64,000 bases of DNA from Bacillus sp. FJAT-14578 (GCF_000504165.1 NZ_AYSE01000012.1:62001-126000), one strand, 5' to 3'; shown: positions 1 through 9,394, numbered from the stretch's first letter. The notes: a model not told the origin generated them from the letters alone. Numbers and translations are program-made.

Positions 1-190
1 TCGCGTCAATCAGATGAATAAAAGCAGAAGATAAAGAAAAGTTTCATCCCTAGAGGATTTACTCCCTGTTTAGACAGGCAAAGTCAAAACCTCTTTTAAT
101 GGAAAATTCTGATTCCATCTAATACGGAATAAAGTAAACATTAAATCACAAGTGATTACTTGCCCGTTAAACTTGGATAATTAAACAGAC
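1..190. other. left-edge stretch with no assignable gene
   Basis: Short open frames enter from the left edge and stop at about 21 and 33, so the last codons of a rightward gene may lie here, but they are too short to identify. A small hairpin (CCTGT TTAG ACAGG) is visible near 65-85 between AGAGG and CCTCTTTT. I do not recognise a known RNA class. Confidence 0.4.
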
Positions 191-232
191 AAACGGAAAA
201 GCAGAACAAACTAGCTTTTCCGTTTGCTTTTT
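191..232 (+). terminator. intrinsic terminator of a gene left of the window
   Basis: A perfect 12-bp stem (AAACGGAAAAGC with GCTTTTCCGTTT) is followed by a T-rich tract. It reads rightward, so it would end a transcript entering from beyond the left edge. Confidence 0.8.
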
Positions 233-240
233 AATACATC

Positions 241-492
241 TTATCCACCCTTTTATTCTTCATAGAAAGTTATTCATCATATATTCACACTTTTTACAAA
301 AGTTAAATATATACACAACTTTATCCACAATATTGTGGATAATGTGCATAAATTACATATAACCTTCTATATTGGTGTTTCGGACATTTATCATTTTTAT
401 AGGCATTTGGGCATAAAATCTGTGGATAATGTGTATAACTATGTGAATATCCTATAAATAAAGGTTTGTCAAAAGGATAAATTTGTGGATAA
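241..492. promoter_or_regulatory. DnaA-box cluster
   Basis: Perfect DnaA boxes (TTATCCACA or its complement) lie at 321-329, 334-342, 421-429 and 484-492. One-mismatch boxes lie at 241-249, 343-351 and 430-438. The boxes at 321-342 form a perfect 22-bp palindrome. The region is AT-rich and gene-free. This density is typical of oriC or of the DnaA-titrating clusters known in B. subtilis. No dnaA or dnaN gene is adjacent, so a titration or regulatory cluster is the likelier reading. Confidence 0.75.
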
Positions 493-535
493 AATGTATT
501 TTATTTATTTCGGCCCTATTGCATTAAAACCTCAT

Positions 536-877
536 TTATACTTTTTTGACAAATTCAGATTTTAATTGCATCGCTCCAAAACCATCAATTTTGCAATCAA
601 TATCATGATCTCCCTCAACTAAACGTATATTTTTTACTTTCGTACCGATTTTTACAACCGATGATGTTCCTTTTACTTTTAAATCTTTAATTACTGTTAC
701 AGAATCACCATCGTTTAAGACATTCCCGTTTGCATCTTTAATAACCTTTTTATCCTCACTATTTTCATTTTCTGATTCTAAATTCCATTCATGAGCACAT
801 TCCGGGCAAACGAAAAGGCTTCCGTCCTCATAAGTGTATTCTGAATTACATTTTGGGCAATTTAGCAAATTAGACAT
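536..877 (-). CDS. yjdM: zinc-ribbon PhnA/YjdM-like protein
   Basis: This 113-residue protein has an N-terminal zinc ribbon with C7, C10, C24 and C27, an acidic linker, and a C-terminal PhnA/YjdM domain (about residues 45-113). The family was named for linkage to alkylphosphonate genes in Escherichia coli, but no phosphonate genes are present here and its biochemical role is not established. The ATG at 877 follows a strong GGAGGAAAGG ribosome site. It lies 37 bp downstream of the RNA methyltransferase gene's start-distal end (stop at 914) on the same strand, so co-transcription is possible. Confidence 0.85.
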   Translation of the reverse strand: MSNLLNCPKCNSEYTYEDGSLFVCPECAHEWNLESENENSEDKKVIKDANGNVLNDGDSVTVIKDLKVKGTSSVVKIGTKVKNIRLVEGDHDIDCKIDGFGAMQLKSEFVKKV

Positions 878-913
878 AGTGTCCTTTCCTCCATTCGTTA
901 TGGTTTATTCCCA

Positions 914-2296
914 TTATTTAAGTACCAGTTTAGTTACAGCTTCGACGTGAGCCGTATGAGGAAACATATCCACAGGCTGAATAGATTCTACCTGATAAAA
1001 TTTCGCCAGTTTTTCCACATCTTTTGCGAGAGTGGACGGGTTACATGACACATATACCACTTTTTTAGGCTTTACTTTTATAATGGATTTGAGCAGCTCT
1101 TTATCGCACCCTGTACGAGGCGGATCGACGATGACCACATCTGGTTTCCATCCTTCTTTCACCCATTTTGGCAGCCAATGTTCCGCTTGTCCCACTACAT
1201 ATTTGGCATTATGGTATCCATGATTTCGGGCATTTTTTTTCGCATCTTCAATGGATTCAGCGATGGTGTCCATCCCTCTAATCTCTTTTGCATCTTTAGC
1301 AAGCCATAAACCAATTGTACCTACTCCGCAATATGCATCAACAACTTTTTCAGCTCCCGTTAAGCTGGCAGCTTTTTTGACTTGATCATAAAGCTTTGTG
1401 GTTTGAATGGGATTTAATTGAAAGAAGGCTCTTGCCGATAATTCAAACGAAAGATCTCCAAGAACTTCCTGAATGACCTCCTCACCTGCTAAATGGATGG
1501 TTTCATCTCCAAAAATTAACGATGTTTTTCGGCCATTAATATTTTGCATAATGGAGGTTACTTCAGGCAGGCGCTTCTTTATTTCCTCAATGAGCATATC
1601 TTTTCGAGGAATTTCCTTTTGGCTGGTGACTAACACGATTTGTACTTCTCCTGTTTCAAACCCTACCCTTGAAATAATGGTACGAATGATGCCACTTCGT
1701 TTACGTTCATCATAAACAGGAATTCGGAAATCCTGTAAAATTGTTTTTACGACTGTTGTTACCTTATTGGTCGCACTATGTTGAATCGGACATGTTTCAA
1801 TATCGATTAACTGATGGGAATTCAATCCATAGAGCCCTGCAATCACCTTTTGATTTTTCATTCCTACTTGAAACTGCACTTTATTTCGATAACTCCAAGG
1901 CTCTTCCATTCCGATCGTATTGGCTACCTTTTGCTCGAGATTCTTTAACGAACTATGTCTTTCAAAAGATTGCATGACAATATCCCGCTTTTGTTTAAGC
2001 TGGGATTCATATGTTAAATGCTGGAGCTGACAGCCTCCACATTGTTCATAAATCGGGCATACCGGTGCAATGCGCTCCGGAGATTTCGTTTTAATGCGCT
2101 TTACCTTGCCCTCTGCAAAATTGGGCTGAACATTCGTAATTTCCACAAATACCTCTTCATTTGGTAGCGCTCCTGGAACAAAAACGACTTGTTTTTTATA
2201 GTAACCGACACCTTCTCCGTTAATCCCCATTCTTTTAATGGTCAATAAAACAGTCTGCCCTTGCTTCATTTTGATCCCTGGATTTGTTTTATTCAT
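914..2296 (-). CDS. rlmD: RNA (uracil-C5)-methyltransferase, RlmCD/RlmD family (YfjO-like)
   Basis: At 460 residues this is a full-length TrmA/RlmD-type enzyme that transfers a methyl group from S-adenosylmethionine to C5 of uracil in RNA. An N-terminal TRAM domain (about 10-70) is followed by an iron-sulfur motif with C80, C86 and C89 (CGGCQLQHL). The SAM site ([10 protein letters not shown]) lies near 320, and the catalytic cysteine motif (VSCNPSTL) near 415. B. subtilis has two paralogues, RlmCD (YefA) and YfjO. The neighbouring pdaA-yfjT-yfkA order points to YfjO, whose exact target is uncertain, so the substrate should not be taken as fixed. The ATG follows GAGGTTGTAGAA. Confidence 0.9.
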   Translation of the reverse strand: MNKTNPGIKMKQGQTVLLTIKRMGINGEGVGYYKKQVVFVPGALPNEEVFVEITNVQPNFAEGKVKRIKTKSPERIAPVCPIYEQCGGCQLQHLTYESQLKQKRDIVMQSFERHSSLKNLEQKVANTIGMEEPWSYRNKVQFQVGMKNQKVIAGLYGLNSHQLIDIETCPIQHSATNKVTTVVKTILQDFRIPVYDERKRSGIIRTIISRVGFETGEVQIVLVTSQKEIPRKDMLIEEIKKRLPEVTSIMQNINGRKTSLIFGDETIHLAGEEVIQEVLGDLSFELSARAFFQLNPIQTTKLYDQVKKAASLTGAEKVVDAYCGVGTIGLWLAKDAKEIRGMDTIAESIEDAKKNARNHGYHNAKYVVGQAEHWLPKWVKEGWKPDVVIVDPPRTGCDKELLKSIIKVKPKKVVYVSCNPSTLAKDVEKLAKFYQVESIQPVDMFPHTAHVEAVTKLVLK

Positions 2297-2535
2297 TTCT
2301 ACAACCTCAACTTATTTGTTTTTAAGAGCTTAAAACATCTTCATACCTTAACATAGCATGTTATCCGGGTAAAGGAAAAAATGGTACATCCAATATGGGG
2401 TTTCTTTGTCATATATTTGAATTTTAATAAAGAAATAACTCGACTTACTTTAGTACATGATTTTCCCTATTTCGCTTTCATTATACCACTAAGAACAGTG
2501 CAGAACTGGTTACTGGAACTAGACCAAGACAAAAA
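2297..2535. other. gene-free spacer between rlmD and the repeat element
   Basis: Nothing convincing is encoded here. A short rightward frame over part of it has no ribosome site and runs into the dispersed repeat. The leftward promoter for rlmD presumably lies in the first 100 bases. Confidence 0.4.
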
Positions 2536-2684
2536 GGGGCTGACCCATAAGTCTATGATAGACCACAAAAGCTTACTTTTAACGAAAGGCCCCATCACGA
2601 AATCTTGATTTCACTGGATTTTCGAGACAGGGCCTTTCATGTAGATGACCCAAAAGGGCTGATTTTTACCTTTGGGTCATCGTC
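2536..2684 (+). repeat. dispersed three-hairpin element, copy A
   Basis: First of four related copies of about 150 bp (others at 20647-20799 reversed, 25309-25456 and 47707-47852). Shared parts in order are a GGGCTGACCCATAAG-type left end, a central hairpin built on GAAAGGCCCC and GGGGCCTTTC arms, and a right hairpin with CAAAAGG arms. It sits between rlmD and the 3' end of pdaA. No coding capacity is evident. Confidence 0.8.
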
Positions 2685-2702
2685 TTATTTTGATTAAAGG
2701 AG

Positions 2703-3518
2703 TTATCTCGGATGAAATAAAATAGGATTTACTTTAGCCTCATTCAATATATATTCATCCAAGCTATGAAATTCATATCCTTGCTTACGCAAGTCGTCAA
2801 TGGCTTGTGAAAGGGCTTCAGCATTATCTTTGGATACCGTATGAAGCAATAATATGCAGCCTGGATGAATTTGACGCATAATATTATCATACGAGTATTT
2901 CCAGCCTTTCTGCTGATTCGTAATCCAATCCACAAAAGCGAGTGACCAAAAAGCTGTTGTATACCCTTCTTGCTTCGATAACGCTAACGTTCTTTCGCTA
3001 AAAATGCCGCGGGGCGGTCGTAGATATTTCATATCGTCACGGCCGGTAAGTTGTTTGTATTCATCTTTGACTTTTTGAAGCTCCTCTTTTAAACGCTTAT
3101 CACTTACTTGGGTTAAATCCGGATGATGCCATGAATGGTTTCCTACAATGTGTCCTTCTTTTACCATCCGTTTAACTAATTCCGGTTGATCTTTTAAATA
3201 ATGGCCTGTAACAAAAAAAGCCGCAGGCACCTTTTTCTCTTTTAATACGTCTAACACTTTTTTTGTATAACCATTTTCATACCCATTATCAAAAGTTAAG
3301 TAAATATGTTTTTCCTTTGTATGTCCAATGTAGAAAGAATCATATTTAGCCAACAGCTCATCAAGTTCTTTCCCGGCTGATGCAGGTTCGTGATTCTTGC
3401 TTTTAGCAAATCCCCAATGTATCGGTTTGTTGGAATACATACTCGCCAAAGTCCCCGTTTGCAGGACAGAAAAACTAAGCCATATCGCCAAACACAACAA
3501 AGAAGTACGTTTAAACAT
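2703..3518 (-). CDS. pdaA: peptidoglycan N-acetylmuramic acid deacetylase PdaA
   Basis: This polysaccharide deacetylase acts in spore cortex maturation: it deacetylates muramic acid so that muramic delta-lactam can form. An N-terminal hydrophobic signal segment (about 6-22) directs export. The NodB domain shows the PdaA-type first motif TFDNGYENGYT, the metal-binding HSWHHPD motif, and RPPRG. The LLHTVS motif is near the C terminus. An upstream frame exists, but the ATG at 3518 has an AGAGGGGTGAT ribosome site and gives 271 residues, close to the family length. Gene order (pdaA, yfjT, yfkA) matches B. subtilis apart from the inserted fumarase gene. Confidence 0.93.
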   Translation of the reverse strand: MFKRTSLLCLAIWLSFSVLQTGTLASMYSNKPIHWGFAKSKNHEPASAGKELDELLAKYDSFYIGHTKEKHIYLTFDNGYENGYTKKVLDVLKEKKVPAAFFVTGHYLKDQPELVKRMVKEGHIVGNHSWHHPDLTQVSDKRLKEELQKVKDEYKQLTGRDDMKYLRPPRGIFSERTLALSKQEGYTTAFWSLAFVDWITNQQKGWKYSYDNIMRQIHPGCILLLHTVSKDNAEALSQAIDDLRKQGYEFHSLDEYILNEAKVNPILFHPR

Positions 3519-3670
3519 GAATATCACCCCTCTTGCTTTTTTATTTTTAGTGTTTGTCTCAGCCATCCTTTCATGCACTGCATTGTTTTCCATCAAGGAT
3601 GATTCCATAAATAGATGATTGCTCCAATTAAAAAGGGATAAATTTGCTTTTCATTTAAAGAACAGTAAAA

Positions 3671-3702
3671 AACCCCAATGTTTCATGTGAAACATTAGGG
3701 TT
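3671..3702 (-). terminator. fumarase terminator
   Basis: Leftward, the stem AACCCTAATGTTTCA pairs with TGAAACATTGGGGTT and is followed by TTTT, 13 bases past the fumarase stop. Confidence 0.85.
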
Positions 3703-3714
3703 AAAAAAATACTT

Positions 3715-5256
3715 TTACTTGAACACCGGCTCTTTAAATTGGGCCAGTTTTTCAAGAGATGATTTATCCACATCTGCATGCAAGCTATTTCCATGTGAAT
3801 CCATTGTTACTACCGCTTTAAAATCTTCTACACGGAGATGCCACATCGCTTCTGGAACACCGAATTCCATGAAGTTAACTCCCTCAACAGATTTGATACA
3901 ATCTGCATAATATTGGGCTGCACCGCCGATGGCATTTAAATAAACACCGCCATGCTCTTTGAGAGCTGCTAACGTTTTCGGCCCCATACCGCCTTTACCG
4001 ATAACGGCACGGATACCAAATTTTTTCATGATGTCCCCTTGGTAAGGCTCCTCCCGAATACTTGTTGTTGGACCAGCTGCCGCCACATGCCATTTTCCAT
4101 CTTCATCCTTTAGCATAACCGGACCGCAGTGATAAATAACTTGGCCATTTAAATCAACCGGACAGTCGTGATCACTTAAATATTTATGGATAGCATCACG
4201 TCCTGTATACATCATGCCTGTAATACGCACGACGTCCCCTACCTTCAATTCACGGATTTGCTCTTCCGTAATCGGAGCTTGCAGCACTATCTCTTTTGTT
4301 TCAGAAGAAGTATCGGCTTGCTCTTCTTCCTGCTGCTCTTTCGAGAAGTCGATGAAGTCGCCTTCTTGGTAGAACCAGTCTTGGATACCCCCTGTCTCTG
4401 CATTCAGTTTCACGCCTAAACGTCTGAACGCCCAGCAGTTATAAGCAACGGAAACGAAGAAGCTTGCCGGAATACGATTGATAACGCCCACTTTACAGCC
4501 AAGCAGAGTCGTTTCGCCGCCGAATCCCATTGTACCGATTCCAAGTTTATTAGCATTTTCCATTACATACTCTTCAAGCTCTTTTAATGATTCGTTAGGG
4601 TTTACATCGTCTACACTTCGGAATAATTGCTCTTTTGCCAATTCATAGCCGGACGTACGATCACCGCCGATGCCTACACCGATAAATCCAGCACTGCACC
4701 CCTGCCCTTGAGCTTGATACACAGAATGTAAAATACATTTGCGAATGCCGTCTAAATCGCGCCCGGCTTTTCCTAATCCCTCAAGTTCACATGGCAAACT
4801 GTATTGAATATTCTTATTTTCACAGCCTCCGCCTTTTAAAACGAGGCGTGCATCTATATAATCTTTTTCCCATTGTTCAAATTTAATGACAGGCGTCCCC
4901 ATTCCCAGGTTATCCCCGCTGTTTTCCCCTGTAAGTGAATCAACCGAGTTCGGGCGAAGCTTTCCATGTTTTGTAGCTTCTGCAATCGCCCAGTAGATAG
5001 CCTCTTTAATTTCCAATTGGTTCACGCCAACAGGTGTTTTAATCTTAAAAGTCGGCAAGCCGGTATCTTGGCAAATAGGCGAGATATTTTCGTCTGCCAT
5101 CGCAATATTATTTGTAATAGTAGCTAAAGACATGGCCGCACGTGTTCCCGCATTTTCTTGCGCCTTTGCTTTAGCGACAGCACGTCGAACATCCTTTGGC
5201 AGCTTTGTTGATGTCTCGACAATCAGCTCATACATACTTTCTCGTAACTTGTCCAT
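3715..5256 (-). CDS. fumA: class I fumarate hydratase
   Basis: This 513-residue enzyme is an oxygen-sensitive [4Fe-4S] fumarase interconverting fumarate and malate in the citric acid cycle. The N-terminal alpha-like part includes ICQDTGLPTF, whose cysteine is one expected cluster ligand, and GGGCENKN. The C-terminal beta-like part starts near residue 330 and includes YHCGPVM and GKGGMG. Both halves are fused in one chain, as in E. coli FumA. B. subtilis has only the class II enzyme (CitG), so the gene is an insertion relative to its yfjS-yfjT order. The ATG follows GGAGGAGACTAG. Tartrate dehydratase is a related alternative, but the single-chain architecture favours fumarase. Confidence 0.92.
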   Translation of the reverse strand: MDKLRESMYELIVETSTKLPKDVRRAVAKAKAQENAGTRAAMSLATITNNIAMADENISPICQDTGLPTFKIKTPVGVNQLEIKEAIYWAIAEATKHGKLRPNSVDSLTGENSGDNLGMGTPVIKFEQWEKDYIDARLVLKGGGCENKNIQYSLPCELEGLGKAGRDLDGIRKCILHSVYQAQGQGCSAGFIGVGIGGDRTSGYELAKEQLFRSVDDVNPNESLKELEEYVMENANKLGIGTMGFGGETTLLGCKVGVINRIPASFFVSVAYNCWAFRRLGVKLNAETGGIQDWFYQEGDFIDFSKEQQEEEQADTSSETKEIVLQAPITEEQIRELKVGDVVRITGMMYTGRDAIHKYLSDHDCPVDLNGQVIYHCGPVMLKDEDGKWHVAAAGPTTSIREEPYQGDIMKKFGIRAVIGKGGMGPKTLAALKEHGGVYLNAIGGAAQYYADCIKSVEGVNFMEFGVPEAMWHLRVEDFKAVVTMDSHGNSLHADVDKSSLEKLAQFKEPVFK

Positions 5257-5346
5257 TCCTAGTCTCCTCCCAATCCCCTTATTGGTATCAGTTTTCTAAT
5301 ATATAATCTACATTAAACATTATACTCCTTTGAATTTTTTAGCGAA

Positions 5347-5401
5347 AGACAAAATAAAAAGACGATGTGCCAAAAAGGTAAAAGCACCCTTTTGACACAT
5401 C
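5347..5401 (-). terminator. terminator of the yfjT-like gene
   Basis: Leftward, GATGTGTCAAAAGGG pairs with CCTTTTTGGCACATC and is followed by a T-rich run. The hairpin resembles the right-hand hairpin of the dispersed repeat. Confidence 0.8.
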
Positions 5402-5404
5402 CTC

Positions 5405-5590
5405 CTATTCTGAGTCTTTTTTAAATTGTTCACATTTCATTTCTAAATCGTCGATCATTTGAATAAGACGATCAATGTCCTCTAATTCGGTATGCTCCGG
5501 CTCAATGGCATCTAATACATCTAGAAACATATTTAATCGCTGTTTTAAATAATCGACTTGCGAATCCTTATCTCGAACTGCGTTTCCCAC
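5405..5590 (-). CDS. yfjT: SE1561/YfjT-family small protein
   Basis: A 61-residue acidic helical protein of the conserved Firmicutes SE1561 family; function unknown. It begins at a GTG (AAGGGAGCG is upstream) and ends in a strong terminator. Its place between pdaA and yfkAB is the same as yfjT in B. subtilis. The sequence is mostly heptad-like helix (residues 12-57), with no cysteine pairs beyond a single Cys near the C terminus. Confidence 0.8.
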   Translation of the reverse strand: MGNAVRDKDSQVDYLKQRLNMFLDVLDAIEPEHTELEDIDRLIQMIDDLEMKCEQFKKDSE

Positions 5591-5709
5591 ACGTATTCGC
5601 TCCCTTCTTACTTCTCACTTAATCCTAACGAATCAATTCATAATTGACAACTTCATTCAATAAATTTCATAATAGTCGTTGGCTTTCATTTTATTTAAAG
5701 GAGTCTTTT

Positions 5710-6837
5710 ATGAGTAAAATTTTACCACTTCAACCCATTACCCCTTCCTATGATCCATGGGAAGCTTATTTAGACATAAAACAATATGGCACGCCTACCT
5801 TAACCAATGTAGAGTTTACGACAACTACCCTTTGTAATATGCGATGCGAGCATTGCGCGGTGGGTTACACGCTGCAACCAAAGGATCCCGTCGCTCTCCC
5901 GATTGAATTGCTCATTAAACGTCTGGAGGAAATACCGACCCTTCGTTCATTGAGCATTACAGGAGGGGAACCGATGCTCTCCATTTCTTCTGTCAAAAAT
6001 TACGTTCTCCCTCTTTTAAAGTATGCCCGTGAACGAGGAGTACGTACGCAAATTAATTCAAATTTAACGTTGGATTTGTCACGTTACGAACTAATCGCTC
6101 CATATTTGGATGTATTGCATATTTCTCATAATTGGGGGACCATCGATGACTTTGTAGAAGGCGGATTTGCCATGATGGAGCGCAAACCGACTTATGAACA
6201 ACGCGCGAAATATTTTGAGCGTATGATTGAGAACAGCAAGGCATTATCAAGAGCGGGTGTCATCGTTTCGGCTGAAACGATGTTAAACAAACGAACACTT
6301 CCGCACATCGAACATATTCATCGTCAAATCGTAGATGAGATGGAGTGCCAACGTCACGAAGTTCATCCCATGTATCCAAGCGATTTTGCCAGCAATCTTG
6401 AAACCTTATCGCTTGAAGACATGCGTTCGGCTATCCATCACTTATTAGATATTCGAGATGAAAGTGTCTGGATGCTGTTTGGAACATTGCCATTTTATCC
6501 TTGCAGTGATAACGAAGACAATTTGACCTTGCTGAAACGGCTGTATACAAGTAAAAATGTAACGGTACGAAATGATCCTGACGGCCGTTCTCGCCTAAAT
6601 GTGAATATTTTTAACGGAGACATTATTGTGACAGATTTCGGAGATACTCCTCCGTTGGGCAATGTTCAGACACATACGCTGCAGGAAGCTTTTCAAACTT
6701 GGCAGCAATCTTCTCTCTCGGCACAATTGAGCTGCCATTGTCCAAACGTACAATGTCTTGGACCTAATATTTTAGTCAAAAACAGCTACTATTCAACTGA
6801 AGACTTTACTAAAAAAACTTCCCGCCTATCTTTATAA
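5710..6837 (+). CDS. yfkAB: radical SAM/CxCxxxxC-motif protein YfkAB
   Basis: This 375-residue radical SAM protein has the cluster motif CNMRCEHC (C42, C46, C49) and the SAM-contact GGEP near residue 91. A C-terminal extension carries extra cysteines (CHCPNVQC), the second motif that names the family. The substrate is unknown. The frame is open further upstream, but the ATG at 5710 has AAAGGAG seven bases before it, so the longer start is not used. It diverges from the yfjT-like gene. Confidence 0.9.
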   Translation: MSKILPLQPITPSYDPWEAYLDIKQYGTPTLTNVEFTTTTLCNMRCEHCAVGYTLQPKDPVALPIELLIKRLEEIPTLRSLSITGGEPMLSISSVKNYVLPLLKYARERGVRTQINSNLTLDLSRYELIAPYLDVLHISHNWGTIDDFVEGGFAMMERKPTYEQRAKYFERMIENSKALSRAGVIVSAETMLNKRTLPHIEHIHRQIVDEMECQRHEVHPMYPSDFASNLETLSLEDMRSAIHHLLDIRDESVWMLFGTLPFYPCSDNEDNLTLLKRLYTSKNVTVRNDPDGRSRLNVNIFNGDIIVTDFGDTPPLGNVQTHTLQEAFQTWQQSSLSAQLSCHCPNVQCLGPNILVKNSYYSTEDFTKKTSRLSL

Positions 6838-6894
6838 GAGATATTAACACGATTGTAATTAGGCAGCTATCGTCCAATAAGAGCAGCATAAAGA

Positions 6895-6951
6895 GAGTAA
6901 GGCTGACTCAAAAGGTGTTTATTATACCTTTTGAATCAGCCTCACTCTTTT
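6895..6951. terminator. bidirectional terminator between yfkAB and yfkD
   Basis: A long stem (GAGTAAGGCTGACTCAAAAGG with its near-complement) has a T run on the rightward side and A-rich sequence on the other. It serves two convergent genes and resembles the right-hand hairpin of the dispersed repeat. Confidence 0.8.
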
Positions 6952-6955
6952 TCCT

Positions 6956-7768
6956 CTATCTATGATGATCATAAACTGCAAAGCCGAATGAAACATAATC
7001 TTGTACAGGAATCCACGCTCCGATTCCTTGAGAAGTAACGTTTTTTACAACAATCATTCGTTTCGTCCCTTTTAACACAAGGTATACCTCGCCGTAAGTT
7101 ATTTTTCCTTTTTCATTTACAGCCGGTGCATAACCATATAAATAACCTACTTTTTTCGGCGGTACGTTATATACTTGATCCTTCTTGGTTCCTGCTCCAA
7201 TAACAGTTGTGAAAGCTAAAGGCAAGTTTGTTTTAGACATTGCCTTTAACAGCATCATTTGCTTTACATGCTCCACATTTGGGACTCTCGCTGTTAGTCC
7301 GCCCTTAATTTGCCTTTGCTCTTCTTGCTTATAGCGAATTTGGTAAGGCATTTTCCCTCCCCGATTATCAAAGAGATTCGCATTGATTCGTTGATATTCC
7401 CAATTGGTAGTCGTTTCTGTTGATTCATAATTCAATGGCCAGTGTCCTAAAAAAATGGTTGCCCGTGATCCAAGAGTCAAAATGGATTTTGAAATCGTCG
7501 ATTCATTCAGCATCCGAATCAAGTCGGGATTTTCGATTGTGACATTGGATGTATTCAATAACTCTTTGGCCAATTCACTTGGCTGTAAATACGGCATATC
7601 CTGTGTAGCATTGGGATACGTATTTTCTTTTGAAATATTTAAGGTTGAATTCGGTACTTTTACAGGAGTTGACGTTTGCTGTTGATTCCCTTCAGCGGCA
7701 TATGTTTGAAATGGCGTGATACATAAAGAATAAAGAACAATAATTGACAATGACATCTTCCGAAGCAT
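6956..7768 (-). CDS. yfkD: YfkD-family secreted protein
   Basis: A 270-residue exported protein with an N-terminal signal peptide (hydrophobic core about 6-20, then FQTYA before the likely cleavage). A low-complexity Gln/Thr segment follows, then a globular domain. Function unknown; the family is conserved in Bacillus at this locus. The ATG at 7768 is used because GGAAAGGAGC lies just before it; the first in-frame ATG six codons earlier overlaps that ribosome site. No cysteines suitable for anchoring as a lipoprotein are seen. Confidence 0.85.
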   Translation of the reverse strand: MLRKMSLSIIVLYSLCITPFQTYAAEGNQQQTSTPVKVPNSTLNISKENTYPNATQDMPYLQPSELAKELLNTSNVTIENPDLIRMLNESTISKSILTLGSRATIFLGHWPLNYESTETTTNWEYQRINANLFDNRGGKMPYQIRYKQEEQRQIKGGLTARVPNVEHVKQMMLLKAMSKTNLPLAFTTVIGAGTKKDQVYNVPPKKVGYLYGYAPAVNEKGKITYGEVYLVLKGTKRMIVVKNVTSQGIGAWIPVQDYVSFGFAVYDHHR

Positions 7769-7786
7769 AGGTAGGCTCCTTTCCAT

Positions 7787-8012
7787 TCAAATCATCACAT
7801 ATAGTTTTTTCAAAAACTTTTTATTTATCCTCTCTTTCACCGAAAGGCTCTTCATTTTTAATGCAAAAATGAAAGCGTTATCAAAAATGTGGAATATCCG
7901 AAATAAATACAGCATATAGTTTTATTACATCTTTCAAACAGGGAGGGATTGGAACAACCGCTTAAAGGCTTATAAAAAGGAGGGAACTTCTTCATACTTA
8001 GGGAGCTTGAAA
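7787..8012. other. gene-free stretch ahead of a rightward terminator
   Basis: No ORF of note is present. Two purine-rich GGAGGG motifs (near 7942 and 7980) resemble ribosome sites but are not followed by a start codon in a lasting frame. Because a rightward terminator follows at 8013, a short non-coding transcript could arise here; this is inference only. Confidence 0.35.
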
Positions 8013-8051
8013 AAAGCCTTTGTCTTTCAACTTGAAAGACAAAGGCTTTTT
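8013..8051 (+). terminator. rightward intrinsic terminator with no upstream gene
   Basis: Perfect 16-bp arms (AAAGCCTTTGTCTTTC and complement) with a 5-base loop are followed by TTTTTT. No rightward gene ends nearby, so it may end a small RNA. Confidence 0.75.
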
Positions 8052-8059
8052 TCTTATAT

Positions 8060-8102
8060 AAATACAGTGCCGTGAGTATTTTTTACTCACGGCACTGTAT
8101 TT
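8060..8102 (-). terminator. chaA terminator
   Basis: A 19-bp perfect stem (AAATACAGTGCCGTGAGTA and complement) overlaps the chaA stop codon; only a weak T run follows leftward. Confidence 0.7.
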
Positions 8103-9156
8103 ATAGTAAGTAAAAACCAATTCCCATTATGACATAGGCGGCAAGGAGCGTTGCACCTTCAAACCAGTTGGTATCACCGTCATTGGAAATGATAATCATT
8201 AATAAAACCGCAGAGACCATGGAAATGAGTTCAGGCCACGTGAAGACTAACGGCATCGTCGTTGGGAATAACAATGAAACCAAGACAAGAACCGGCGCTA
8301 CGAACAAAGCAATTTGTAATGTTGAGCCTACTGCAATTTCAACCGCAATGTTCATTTTATTTTTATATGCCATGACAATCGCGGAGGCATGCTCTGCCGC
8401 ATTCCCTACGATGGCAACGATAATAACCCCGATAAATAATTCACTCCAACCAAACTGCTCAGCTACCACTTCGAATGTATGTACAAGGTTTTCGGAGACA
8501 TATGCAACTGCAAGGGTAGCGACTGCTAAAATAGCCAGTGCTTTCCCTTTCCCCCATTCTGCTTCTTCATGTTCTTCTGCCACATCGCTTTTATGCTGAT
8601 ACACGCCTCGATGCGTGACTAAACGGAACAATAACGCTGATAAGTATAGCAAGATTAGAATGATGGAGATTCCGATACTTAACGTTAACGTTTTTCCTTC
8701 AGGCATTCCCTGCGAAAACACTTCAGGAATAACAAACGCGACAATAACCGCAAACATCAGCAAGCCTGAATTATGGCGTGCATCATAGACGTTAAACTCC
8801 TGGCGCTTATATTTTAATCCGCCGACAAAAAAGGAGAGACCAGCTACCAATAGCAAGTTCCCAAGAACAGAACCCGTTAACGAAGCTAGAACCACTTCCA
8901 CAAGGCCTTCTCTCAGCGCAAAGATCGAGATGATTAACTCGACCGCATTACCGAATGTCGCATTCAATAATCCCCCGATTTGAGGCCCAGCCACAACCGC
9001 CAAACTTTCTGTTGCTCTTCCCATATAGCTGGCAAGCGCAATGATTGTTAAACAGTAAATAATGAATAATAAAACAGGTGACCAGTGCATCAAACTTCCG
9101 GCTACGGATAAAGGAACCCCGATTAATACCGCCAGAAAAAATACCTTGTTAACCAT
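8101..9156 (-). CDS. chaA: calcium/proton antiporter, CaCA family (ChaA/YfkE)
   Basis: This 351-residue membrane protein has about eleven hydrophobic segments. It carries the two inverted alpha repeats of the CaCA superfamily: GNAVELIISIFALREG near residue 85 and GNAAEHASAIVMAYKNK near 255, each with the acidic ion-binding residue. An acidic loop (EEHEEAEWGKG) lies between the halves. It exports Ca2+ from the cytoplasm in exchange for H+. The ATG at 9156 is preferred over an upstream TTG because AGGTG sits seven bases before it. The position matches yfkE in B. subtilis. Confidence 0.92.
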   Translation of the reverse strand: MVNKVFFLAVLIGVPLSVAGSLMHWSPVLLFIIYCLTIIALASYMGRATESLAVVAGPQIGGLLNATFGNAVELIISIFALREGLVEVVLASLTGSVLGNLLLVAGLSFFVGGLKYKRQEFNVYDARHNSGLLMFAVIVAFVIPEVFSQGMPEGKTLTLSIGISIILILLYLSALLFRLVTHRGVYQHKSDVAEEHEEAEWGKGKALAILAVATLAVAYVSENLVHTFEVVAEQFGWSELFIGVIIVAIVGNAAEHASAIVMAYKNKMNIAVEIAVGSTLQIALFVAPVLVLVSLLFPTTMPLVFTWPELISMVSAVLLMIIISNDGDTNWFEGATLLAAYVIMGIGFYLL

Positions 9157-9394
9157 AATCAAGCACCTTCTTTCTTTATTTTTACTTTATGTATTATAAA
9201 AATAGCTACACATTAAGATATAGAGGATATTGGTATAATTCACATAAAAATTACCCTTTAAACTATTTCCTTTTTCTTTTACTTATAAACATCTTCTTCC
9301 TTAGTTATTCGCTTTTACTTTTATTTTCATGTTTAAAACTTTGGCCAATCAGAAAGATTAAGGATGGACATTTTGAAAATGAGGAGTTGAAGAT

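Noticed and set aside
241..492. Chromosomal replication origin
   Set aside because: DnaA boxes are present but dnaA, dnaN and a clear unwinding element next to them are not.
2381..2608. 75-residue rightward frame
   Set aside because: Ends inside the dispersed repeat, no ribosome site, no family resemblance.
8168..8599. 143-residue rightward frame inside chaA
   Set aside because: Shadow of the antiporter gene with no ribosome site and low-complexity product.
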